Positions 11,201 through 21,101 of a DNA stretch of 64,000 bases are shown one piece after another. Location of the stretch: contig NBBA01000012.1 in assembly GCA_002794785.1 (NCBI GenBank), forward strand, positions 124,001 through 188,000. Reading direction: 5' to 3'. The translations under genes were made by a program, and so were the position numbers. A model generated the notes under the pieces. The model did no database searches and was not told the origin of the DNA. It saw only the letters and a program-made list of their open reading frames with translations. Positions within the stretch are counted from its first letter, which is position 1. Every line of letters starts with the position of its first letter. Origin of the DNA: Coniferiporia sulphurascens (lineage: Eukaryota; Basidiomycota; Agaricomycetes; Hymenochaetales; Hymenochaetaceae).

Positions 11201-11739
11201 TTTATGCTAAATTCATATAATGTGCTTATAAATGCAGCACAGGTCGGAAGTACATTAAGGGGCGCTGTCCTGTTTGCGGTTGTAGGTGCTAAATTATCCG
11301 AAGGTCTAAATTTCGCCGACGACTTGGCCCGAGCTGTTGTACTTATCGGGTTGCCATACCCGAACTTTGCCGCACCAGAATTGAAGGAAAGAATGAAATA
11401 TGTGACTGAACTGGCGAAAAATTATAGCCCTGGGTCGCAGATGACTAAAAACGCAGGCCAGGAATTATACGAGAATCTGTGTATGAGAGCGGTCAATCAA
11501 AGCATAGGTATCAGTGAATTATCTATGTTCGTTATTTGCTTCCTTACGTTGAGTTAAAAGGACGAGCAATACGTCACGAGAACGATTGGTCAGCCCTTGT
11601 CTTGCTCGACAGCCGATACGGCTCCCAAAAGGTCCGAAACAAGTTGCCAGCCTGGATAAACCAAGATATTACTGTTACGCAATCCTTTGGACAAGTCGTA
11701 AAATCGCTTGGGGAATTCTATCGAGACAAACGGCCATAA
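8234..11739 (+). CDS. CHL1: Chl1/DDX11-family iron-sulfur DNA helicase
   Basis: RAD3/XPD-type 5'-3' helicase acting in sister-chromatid cohesion and genome stability. ATG at 8234 opens [20 protein letters not shown]. The Walker A motif ESPTGTGKTLSLL is split by an intron (8390-8450). Further blocks: [13 protein letters not shown]; four Fe-S-type cysteines (LCIND, GCREL, RCPYLP, ICPYF); [15 protein letters not shown], where the DEAH box is completed by splicing 9789 to 9845; [50 protein letters not shown]; and motif [12 protein letters not shown], again created by splicing. Junctions fixed from frame: 8389/8451, 8562/8618, 8766/8825, 8949/9002, 9053/9109, 9349/9391, 9488/9537, 9632/9690, 9789/9845, 10167/10237. 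In all about 16 exons with introns of roughly 50-70 bp. All junctions checked keep the frame, so the gene appears intact. Confidence 0.93.
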
Positions 11740-12149
11740 CTACTGTCGCGGAGTTTAAATTATATTGTTCGTATGCATCGGAAAAAACTCAAATAGCTGG
11801 TAAACAATGGCCATTTCAATAATAAATGGTAGTACTCCGTAGTCTGTGTCAAAATTGGTAGTACTTTGTAGGCACACATAGTTTGGTGTAGCCTGATTTT
11901 TCGTAGGCGCATATAGTCAGGTATAGCAGGTGGGATATTTCATAGATACATGTAGACTGAATGACTCTATATTAGGGATTGTTCAAAGTTACTGCTGTTT
12001 TCGTAAGAGTGTGTTCGGCTGCAATTTCGTGCACGAAAATCTCTGCCAAATTTTTGATCATGATTGTGCACAAAACTGTACCGAAATTTTTGGTAACATG
12101 CCCGTTCGGCTACCAAAACCACAAACCGCTACCGCAATCTGAGGTAGCA
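11740..12149. other. Intergenic, no gene recognised
   Basis: AT-rich DNA downstream of CHL1. It contains short inverted stretches around GTGCACGAAA and GGTAGC that could belong to a degraded MITE, but no clear termini. Confidence 0.4.
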
Positions 12150-12154
12150 GTTAC

Positions 12155-12411
12155 TCTTAAAATCTACACACATTGTGGTAGACAATGAGGTGCAGTGATA
12201 GTAGGTCAGGTGAAGTGGGTTATCAGCATAAAACCGATGTATTTCATGGTAGAGACCAGCTCTCCTTATATATGTCTACCGTGAGCTACATATACTATAA
12301 CTATCATAGCTCCTATCATATGGCGTTATCGTTGCGTTATCGTTCACTTAGTAAGGTGGTTGTTCATATGACCACCTTTATATTTAGTTCATTTGTTATA
12401 TTTATTTAATA
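12155..12411 (+). mobile_element. Family B element, copy B2 (257 bp)
   Basis: Starts TCTTAAAATCTACACAC and ends TATTTATTTAATA; direct repeat GTTAC on both sides (12150-12154, 12412-12416). Same TATA-like CCTTATATATG in the middle. Confidence 0.88.
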
Positions 12412-12536
12412 GTTACCCAATAAAAAATAAAAACAGGTCTGGACCTTGTTGAAGTTTGAGCTTGATGCTGAGATGGCACTGGAGTTTTATGGTTGTCAAT
12501 ATTGGACAAAAATGCTGACTGTGACACATGGATAGG

Positions 12537-12953
12537 TGTTAAGCCTACTGATTAGGTAAGGCTTAATATGATTTATGAGGATTGACTGAGTGGAAACAAG
12601 GTAGAGACAAGACAACAATTGAGCAAGGGTTTCCCCAAGGACTAGTAGACTGGTGGCTAGTGACTTAATATCCTGCAGAGGAGATAGTGAACAAGTAGGC
12701 TCTATTGAACGAAGAGCACAAGCTTAAGGCTTAGTGCTCTGAAAGTGAGTCCTTATATACATGTGTAGAAACTTATGGAACAAGGTGGAAGGCTGACTGA
12801 GCAAAGACAAGAGTCAGTCAGTATGGAAAGGAATAGAAACTGATAGAAGAGTCTGACTGATCATGAGGCTAGGATCAGTCAGTGTACAAGGTAGATCAGT
12901 CAGTGAAGATGACTAATGCTGATAAAGGCAATGAGTAAGGGAAATTTGTAACA
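12537..12953 (+). mobile_element. Probable diverged family A-like LTR (417 bp)
   Basis: Starts TGTTAAGCC and ends AAATTTGTAACA. Inside are GAGCACAAGCTTAAGGC, repeated GATCAGTCAGT-type motifs and a TATATA box near 12755, all resembling family A LTRs read in the reverse sense. No direct target duplication is seen: the flanks ATAGG and CCTAT are inverted rather than direct, so the boundaries are uncertain. LTR A2 was inserted into its last bases. Confidence 0.45.
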
Positions 12954-12955
12954 CC

Positions 12956-13514
12956 TGTTACAATTTTCCTTTACTTCCCCTTCCTGCGCTGACTCACTTC
13001 CTCTTCACCATCATCAGTCAGCGCAACTCCCCCATTCCTCTGTCTTACTCATCCCTTATTCGCCTTGCGCCATAAGACGCCATGATGACGCCTTCTTGCA
13101 CCATCATGACGTGCTTTGCTTACTGATCACCGTACTTGTATTACCAAGGCACTCCCTTGAGTTCCATGACCCCCATGGTCTGGTAAACACACCTAACCAA
13201 GTCGCTACAGTAACAAACACATAGAATAGCATATAAGCATGTAACTTCAGTAACACAAGCCCTAAGCTTGTGCTCTTTGTTCATACAAGCCCATTATCTG
13301 CTACCACCAGTCTACTGTGTGCCCCTTGACCATTAGTCGCTTCGTCGTAACCCGACTTGTTATAGAAAGCCTACCGCGTCCACATTGCCGATCAGGAAGC
13401 CCCATCGACGATCACCTTCGACTTACGACATCTAGGAAGCCCCATTGCCGTACTATCAGTCTCGACGATCAGGAAGCCCCGACATCGATCACCGCGTAAC
13501 CGTTGAGCTTAACA
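12956..13514 (+). mobile_element. Solo LTR, family A, copy A2 (559 bp)
   Basis: TGTTACAATTTTCC...GAGCTTAACA with the 5-bp direct repeat ACACC on both sides (12951-12955, 13515-13519). Same TATAAG box and AGCACAAGC/GCTTGTGCT hairpin as A1. Confidence 0.9.
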
Positions 13515-13797
13515 ACACCTATGTTGTGAGCCATGATGCACACATCAATTCAAACTCCAGTTCCCACACCAAATTATTCCTCTGCATGCCTTTCATACAG
13601 GCATTTAAAAGTCTGATTCCCACACATATGCACTCAAATACCACATGCTCATTCTACTTGAGCATTCAAACTCTGATTATCCTTGACACCTTATAATAGG
13701 ATTGCAGCAGTAATGCATTATGAATGGATTATATATGGAAGCCAACCAGAAGTTGGCAACACTGAAGTTCAGCCTAAGACAGAAAGGACAAAGGTGT

Positions 13798-13893
13798 CTT
13801 TGTTGCTGTCAGATAGACTACATACTGTACATTCCATGCTAATACTACTTAGTACTCACCTTTGTTGCCTCAGTCTATCTGACAGCAACAAAG
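13798..13893. repeat. 22-bp perfect inverted repeat (hairpin)
   Basis: CTTTGTTGCTGTCAGATAGACT at 13798-13819 is exactly complementary to 13872-13893, with about 52 bp between. The arms could fold into a strong hairpin or be the ends of a tiny inverted-repeat element; no flanking duplication was found. Confidence 0.8.
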
Positions 13894-14057
13894 GTACGGA
13901 AAGTGGACAGGAATAGCAGGAACATTATGTAACAATGGTTCTGTACAGTCTGCACCAATTCCAATCCTTCCTGTGCCAAGCTGATGAGTCTGATTGGTCA
14001 TGTGCAATATCCAACATGTGTTGGTCCTGCTTGTTGGGTTGGAGCGGCATTCCTGCA

Positions 14058-14192
14058 CATTGGCTGATAGACACTGCTTGTCAGGATGTGGCAGTGTTTG
14101 GAGCAGTGTTCCCACACATCGGCTCCACCAAGCAGAGTGGAGTGGCCATGTTGGATTCAAGTTGGGTGATCATGGTGAGCCCCTAGGCTTAC
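14058..14192. repeat. Dispersed repeat, copy 2 (pairs with 1-136)
   Basis: Aligns along its length with 1-136, ending in the shared GAGCCCCTAGGCTTACA. Differences are mainly transitions. Confidence 0.75.
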
Positions 14193-14270
14193 AATATAGT
14201 CAGTACTAAGGTAGTTATTGACTTTTAAAACAATCTGTTGCAATGTTTGCAATTGTTAGGGCAACATTAT

Positions 14271-14525
14271 TATTAAATAAATATAATGAATGATATAAAT
14301 AACAGATGGTCATATGAACAACCATCTTACTAAGTGAACAATAATGCAATGATAATGCCATACAATAGGAGCTATGATAGTTATAGTATACGTAGCTCAC
14401 GGTAGATGTATATAAGGAGAGCTGGTCTCTACTACGATATACATCGGTTTACACTGATAACCCACCTTTGCCTAAACTTCACCACTGCACCTCATCATCT
14501 ACCACAACATGCATAGATTTTAAGA
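14271..14525 (-). mobile_element. Family B element, copy B3 (255 bp, reverse)
   Basis: Reverse-complement copy: plus strand starts TATTAAATAAATATAATG and ends GATTTTAAGA. Direct repeat ATTAT on both sides (14266-14270, 14526-14530). Confidence 0.88.
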
Positions 14526-14861
14526 ATTATACACCAACATGGTGCACAGGTTCTACCAGTGAAACAACTTAGGAGAGGGACATGCAAGTTGACAAGGAGG
14601 GATCACACAAATATAGTGGATTCAGTCAGCACTGCAAATTCAATGGCAGGGGGGTGAGTGGCCAGGGGTCCCTGGAGGGGGTGACCTGGGAAGAAGGGGT
14701 GGGGGAGGTTGAATCCCCCCTCTCCTGTGATCTGGTAGGCCATGATTGCATGGTTCATGGCCTGGGTGTGCTCAGTGTCACTTCTCCTCTCCTTGTGCAG
14801 GGCATCCATTTGAGGGTCTATACTGGACATAAATTGCCAGTTTTGGCTATGGACATTGCCA

Positions 14862-15172
14862 TCACACGTTATCATGCATTATAACATGTGATAACACATG
14901 TTATCATGTGTGATACAAGGGCAAAGTCAAAGTAATACATTATCACGCATTATCACGCATGATAACACATTATAATGTGTTACATCACACATTATAATGC
15001 ATGATGCCAAGCAAGTCAAAATCACAGCATGTTTTGTGGCTATGCAGCAATGACAGTGACGGTGATAATGATGAGTGAAGTGCAAAGCCATAGGTATCAC
15101 ACATGATAACACAGGTGATATCACATGTGTCACCTGTGATATCATGTGTGTTATCACAGGTGATAAACCAGG
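14862..15172. repeat. Palindromic GATAACAC/GTGTTATC repeat field
   Basis: Dense short palindromes built from GTGATAAC, ATAACACATG and their complements, for example TGATAACACATGTTATCA near 14890 and TATCACATGTGTCACCTGTGATA near 15119. Similar motifs lie at 20700-20785 and 27200-27350, on both sides of LINE-1, so this sequence type was the target of that insertion. No ORF. Confidence 0.7.
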
Positions 15173-15519
15173 ATTTTGACAATGGATGGGCTTGTACTCT
15201 GTGATAGAACAGACTACCCCATATATAGTAATTAGGCCCTGAGGACCACATGGGTGCAATCAATGTCAAGGTACAAATGATGAACCTTAGAATACCTTTC
15301 ACGGCATATGTAGTAAAGCCCAAACAGAGTAATTAAATCGAAAATGGCAGAATCTTTACATAAAACAGGGAATAAATACAGATAAGGAAATACCCAGTGT
15401 TATTTGACCACAGTAAGTGCATATAGCAAGACAATGCTTGATTTTTTCCCTGAGTATGCATAATCAGCCTGATAGCAATCCGTCAATGCTGTCCCGGAGA
15501 AATTGATGATAATCTGCAG

Positions 15520-16046
15520 AAGCGCCAGTCTGTGCTGCTTGTGCATGTCAACTGGACCAGTCCGTGCCTCTTAAAATCTACACACATTGTGGTAGATGAT
15601 GAGGTGCAGTGGTGTAGTAGAGGCGAAGTTGGGTTATCAGCGTAAACTGATGTATTTCATAGTAGAGACCAGCTCTCCTTATATACATCTACCGTGAGCT
15701 ACATATACTATAACTATCATAGCTCCTATTCGATGGCGTTATCATTGCGTTATCGTTCTCTTAGTAAGATGAGTGTTCATATGACCATCTCTATACTTAA
15801 TACGTTTGCTATATTTATTTAATAGTGCCGCTTGTGCACGTCAACTGGACCAGTCCATCTGCAATCGCACATGTGCACCAGCACCTTCTGCCTGCTAATG
15901 CACCCAGACTGTTGCTGTGGCAGTTCCACATCATCAACCTTTGGCGACCAATCAAGCATGCGGCATTGGACCATGACTATCCTGTGAATATTCTAGGGCA
16001 TAAGGGAGGATGTATTTTTTTTTCATTACTCAGATGCCCTGGATAG
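15520..16046 (+). pseudogene. Fragment of an AsaB/GA4-desaturase-like oxidoreductase, interrupted by family B element B4
   Basis: From 15825 the frame reads PLVHVNWTSPSAIAHVHQHL, then LLLWQFHIINLWRPIKHAA. The block HVHQHLP..A..LL...F.IINLWRPIK is characteristic of the fungal AsaB-type hydroxylase/desaturase family. Nothing upstream or downstream restores a full domain. The 32 bp encoding LLVHVNWTSP is present twice: once before and once after element B4, consistent with a tandem duplication that B4 later split. A relic; assignment rests on one conserved block. Confidence 0.5.
15569..15824 (+). mobile_element. Family B element, copy B4 (256 bp)
   Basis: TCTTAAAATCTACACAC...ATTTATTTAATA with the direct repeat GTGCC on both sides (15564-15568, 15825-15829). 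Lies inside the oxidoreductase relic. Confidence 0.88.
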
Positions 16047-16989
16047 GTACTATCCAACTTTTGTCTGCATTGCAAGGGGGCGCACTGCACATCTTTCGGT
16101 GATGCCCAGTTTCCTCCTTCAGTGAGCGACGAGTTAGCAAGTATCCAGGCGTGCTTCTTCCAAACTATTCAGTTTGTCGTCTTCTGTGCTTGCTCGAACA
16201 TCTGGCTTCCTGGTATGTCTGCTTCGTTTTTGTGTCACTCTGTGGTCGGCTTGGACTGTGCGAACTAATGTACATGTTATGGTGAGAATGGTTAATGGAA
16301 AGGTTTGTTATCAGCTTGTTTGCTTCTCCCAGGACTAGGACTTTCTGACTCGACTTGCCATCAAATCCTTCCCCATATGGAGATAGCCCTTGCACACTGT
16401 CGGAGTCCTGAGCTGGCATGGGCCGCTTTGATGACGCTTGAGCTGGTGAAGGCAGCGGAATAGGTGTCCGGAGTCAATGCCAAGATCGCAGGGGATAAAG
16501 GAACATTTGATTTCTGGAATATATTAGCCTGAATGGTAGGAAAAGGTGACTCGGAAAATATAGATCCACCCACCGGTGCAACAACAAATAGGGATGACTA
16601 TCTTTGCCTGTGTTTTGCATTCCATCTGTGATTTACACAGCCTTGTTGGAGGTATTCCTGAAGACATTTTATATGCGTCTGTCTCTCTGCTCTTTGTTTT
16701 GCCTTGAGGGGCATTTTTGTGTCCGTACAGGAGATCTGTCCGTGAACACGCAACTGGGCCTTGACCTAGAAAGTTATCTCGACCCCCTTTGTTGGGCTAC
16801 AGCTGGCGGTCCCTGGACAAATGACAAATGTCAACGGTAACTGCTCTTGAGGGCACTTGGGATAACTGAAAAGCTTAATATCAGTAAAAGTGCGGCAGGC
16901 TGGGAATGCGCCACAAAAGGTGCGCGTCAGCGACTGGACACCATATAGGGACTGTGTGTGTCCCAGCAACAAGACTTCTGCTTTAAGTA

Positions 16990-19400
16990 GCGCCTTTATT
17001 ACGAGAACCCGAGCTTTTAAGCGTTCTTTTTGATGAGGCGAAGGCTGAGAGTGCCCTTCCCACTGTCTCTGAGGAGCAATAACAGGAGTAAGCTGATGCA
17101 AGGTCTACCATTCTTTGTAACCATCATACGTACCTCACAGAAAGTTTTGCCTTGCTCATTGCTATTGCTCATGGCTAGAGCAGAAAGAGTAAAATCAAAC
17201 CCCTCTGTGAACTTTGCAACAGCTGGTTTGTCAAAATAGTCTGTGTCATTGAACAGCACCTTGCTCTGGAGGACAAGAGTCATCCTCATCCATGTTTGTT
17301 CTGAAAAGGCCTCATTCGGAAAATTGCACTGCTTTCCCAAATAAGCAATAAGTAAGTGCATTTGCTTATGATATAGATTCAGGTGAATGACTCCTACCTG
17401 CATGTTCAGCTGAGTAAGTAAGAGCTGGATTGCTGGATTTTCATAGGTGTTAGGTAGAGGCTCATTCCAGTTAAGGTCATGCCAGGGTCTCAGCATCTGA
17501 GCTGCTCTAGGAAAAAACTTGGCGATGAAGTTGATGTTGAAGGAGAATGGGCCTTTTTTACACAATATGATACCAGCAAGCAAAAAAGGAGAGATGGGGT
17601 ATGGGTTTTGTCCTGTAATGATCATGAAGAGCGCCCCAAGGTCCCCATTGCTGCAAACCTTGTGTTCACTGGGACATCGTCCAGTAGGACTGAATTTGGA
17701 TATACAGTCACATGTGGACCTGTCTCCTTCCAGTAGGCTTGTAACCCAAGCATATTCTTGAGTATCTCTCCAAACAGTTCCTTCTCTGGCCCAAAACCCA
17801 GAGATTCCCCACTGCAATAAGGATATTATGTCAGCAATCAACCAAAATTCAATAACAAACTCACATAGTCACTTGTCGAGTCTCCTTCAGCCATGAGTGC
17901 AGGACTGGTTGGGGAAGGGAGTTTCCAGGTGATACTTTGAATCCACCCCCTTCCCCCAGTGTTTCTGTCGGAGTAAACTTATGGACAAAGAAAGAGAACA
18001 CGTCCCTGGCTAAGGATGAAAAATCTTTCCCCTTAAAATGGGCCCCTTCAGCAATGAGAGGGTTGTAAGTGAACATTTCTCTATTCCATTTCGCCATAGA
18101 TGCTCTTTTGGCTGCCTGAAAATCAGGGAAGGAATACTCTGCAGGTGCGTTTTCAGGAGAAATTGTTCTTGCAGGATGCAATTGTGGCACCACAGGAGGA
18201 GAGCCCCTTGGTGCTAGGGAGGGTGCTAGGGAGGGAGCATGGATACTGGCCCTCGTGATGGTGGGCAGGAGCCTGTTTGGTGCTGGATATGGAGGAATAG
18301 GAAGCGGTATGGGGAGGGGGCCAACTGGAGCATTAGGTAAAGGGCCTTGAATAACAAGGCCAGGATGATGATGAGGATGGTTGGAAGGCTGAGAATTTGC
18401 TTCCTACATACATAAAAGGTTGGTTGTAAGATGATTCTTAACTTTTGAAACGTAAAAGTGAGATATACCTCTAGGGACTCAGACCTCGCCCTACGCAAGC
18501 CAGCCAGTATCTGGGAGGTCACTGTGGCCTGTCCTCCATTGGTGGAGCTTGTACCTAGCCTTCCCTCTCCTTGGGAAGGTCCTGGACCAGTTGACGGACC
18601 TTGGTGAGTCCCTACCAGGGATACATCCGATGCAGACATCTGTAAAAAGTTGTGCAGAATAAGTATTTAGAATTAATTTACCAATTCAAGCACTAGCATA
18701 CATACTTTTCCTGTTGCATCTGAAGTTGTAGATGGGCAGGTTCATATGCAGGAAATGGGGTAAACTAGCCCCCCCATGTCAGTTTGTCCCCAAACACCTT
18801 CCATAAGTCGCATGGGCAGGCAATGGTGCCCTGGCAAATGACAGGATCCATCCTCACCCTCCTGCCCCTGGAAAAATGCATCTATACTACCAATAATGTT
18901 CCCATCTTTTGGCGCTGCCTCCAGGATCAGTATTAAGGAAAAATAAATGGATGAGAATCCAAGAACCAACCAACAAAAATTAATTTCCTTTTTTGGCTAT
19001 TCCTGTCAAGCGGGTTGGGTGTGCCTTTCACAGTTTTGGACAACTTCTCCTCCATCAGCTCATCACAATTCAGCACCCATTTCTCCTTTAGGGTCCTGTA
19101 ACGTTTTCCACTACCATGATTAACTTGCTTGCCATACTTCAGGAACATGAATGCCATGTCTTGAAACTTGGGATTGGTCTGCAACTCAGCAGTCATGTTG
19201 TCAATTGCAAGGTTCTTTGCCTTTAGCCAATTCATCAATAACGTATTGATCTGCAGCCAAACCGGCCCAGTGGTGCTAATATCACCATCAACAGTGAACC
19301 CAAAATTTCTCAAACACTCCACAAAGCTGATAATCTCCCCCTGTCTGTGGCATATGTCTTCTGGAAGGATGTAACTCTCTTCATCCTTGTCTTTCATATA
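16990..19400 (-). pseudogene. Uncharacterised multi-exon gene, frameshifted; faint HECT-like segment
   Basis: Minus-strand coding blocks in order: 19397-18933 (MKDKDEESYILPEDICHRQG...), a Gly/Pro/Ser-rich block MSASDVSLVGTHQGPSTGPG near 18639, 18193-17861, then 17820-17110. The last contains GESLGFGPEKELFGEILKN, RFAAMGTLG/ALFMIITG and QNPYPISPFLLAGIIL. This order recalls the N-lobe of HECT ubiquitin ligases (G.G..REFF..L, then F...G.LL.L....G....SPFLL), but no catalytic-cysteine C-lobe was found. A one-base frameshift lies at the TLG/ALF boundary near 17625. I cannot name the gene; the HECT reading is a weak inference. Confidence 0.4.
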
Positions 19401-19849
19401 TAACTGTATGTTGTGATTAGTGATATAAGTCTATAAAGCTGGCATATTCAAACATACTGTGAAAGGTAGAATGGCAAATGTGTAGGCTACTTGCTCTGGT
19501 ATAGAAGCAACAGGCGCTAAGGTGCCGGCCCAGCTGCCTGAAGATGTATGTCATGCCCCATGCCCATGTGGGTAAGGATTGCAGGAGGTTCATCCATGTG
19601 CTTGGTTGGGATTGAGCTGGGAGGGATGCTGATGCTGGGGAAGACTGCGATGGGCATTGGCAATACATTCTCCATGAACATTCACTGCAATGTCAGCCCC
19701 CGGACAATGTGCTGGATGTGCTGGCAAGGTTTCCTCATTTGTTGGCAATTGTATTGGAACACCCCTTGACTGAGCAAGATGAAAGAAGGGTGTTATAGGT
19801 GAGTCTATATGACGCCTCTCCCTGGAAGCCCCTGGGATTTCTCCACCCA

Positions 19850-20520
19850 CTAGTACATCTTTGCCCTGGCCCTGGTTTTGCCTTTAAAATATGGCTGGTT
19901 AGGTAAAGACATATTCAGGACTGATTGACCACTGCACCTTGCTGGTCCTAAAGTATTCTGCATTGACATCTCCACTCTAGAATCCCCATTTCCAATGTCA
20001 TTGTGACTAAACCATTTCTCTCCACATATACAGGCCCCCTGAGGGTGCCAAGTGCTTTCTACCTGTATATATTTAGCCACCTTGCAGAGTGCACCTAAGT
20101 TGTCTCCATACCAGAAAGTAGCCCCCGCAGGCCGAGCCTGCATGTCCACCTTTTACGAAAAACCCAAAATGTGACTCATCAAACATCCTCTCATCATCCT
20201 TGATCCAGACCTGATGGGAATACCATGGATGAGTGCAACCACAAAGGTCATTCCCTGCTTGAGGTATCTAGTTTGTACAATAAGTCTCATCTACCAAACA
20301 TGAAAAAATATATGATGAGATTTCACCATTATGATCTTGTGCTCCTCCTTAATGTACATGTTGAAGGAAGTGCAGTCACATTGAACACATTTCCCTCTCT
20401 GTGGTCCCTTGGGTATATGCATGCTTTTTCCTTTGTTGTAAATTGAATGACAGGATTGACAATAGATAGCAGGGGATTGAATAGAAGTGGTTGACAATCA
20501 GCTGATGCAATCATTCTCAT
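19850..20520 (-). pseudogene. Cys-rich coding fragments upstream of the HECT-like relic
   Basis: Minus-strand blocks include IYCQSCHSIYNKGKS followed by RGKCVQCDCTSFN (20291-20497) and YIQVESTWHPQGACICGEKW (19850-20149). The CxxC pairs could be a zinc-binding module and may be 5' exons of the same gene as 16990-19400, given strand and spacing. No family was recognised. Confidence 0.35.
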
Positions 20521-21101
20521 CCTTCAATTAAAAACACTAAAATCCTTCTTTACTAAAAAAAGAAGTATTCTTCTTTTTCATTTAATCACCTATTCTTAAA
20601 AAGGCCTAACCCATACTTACTACAAAGGGCCAGGCACCATCTGAGCCTGATCTCTCTGCCATTTCCATGCCAGCTGGTCAGGGTCACCATGCATCAAAAT
20701 CCTGAGCCAACACAGGTTATATAATGTGTGATGCCGAATGCAGTATGTGCAAAATCCTAGGCCATCACACGTTATAACACATTACTTTTTATTTTATTTT
20801 ATTTTATTATTCCTGCAGTATTACATAATTACAAGCTGCCCCCCGAAGGGGGGGCCCTAACTACATAACAATGGAGGCGCCTGTCATCGCACAACACACG
20901 AAACTGGGCAGGGGCCCTGCTCCCCGAAGGGTGCTAGAGTGGGAAGGGCCCCTATTAGTGAGTAAAGAAGGAAAGAGGGAGGAATATGTGTAACTACAGC
21001 CAAGCCAAACAGACGATATCAGGCAAAAGGGGGTAGCTTAGAATTGGAAAGGGAGGGCAAGAGCGCTGGCTGGGACATACGCAGGAGAGTCTGAAAGGCA
21101 G

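Noticed and set aside
12532..12958. ATAGG/CCTAT as a target duplication for the 12537-12953 LTR-like element
   Set aside because: The two sequences are inverted, not direct, so they do not prove an insertion.
14582..15323. Overlapping ORFs of 90-112 residues in the palindromic region
   Set aside because: Low-complexity Cys/His/Ile-rich translations of GATAACAC repeats; no protein family likeness.
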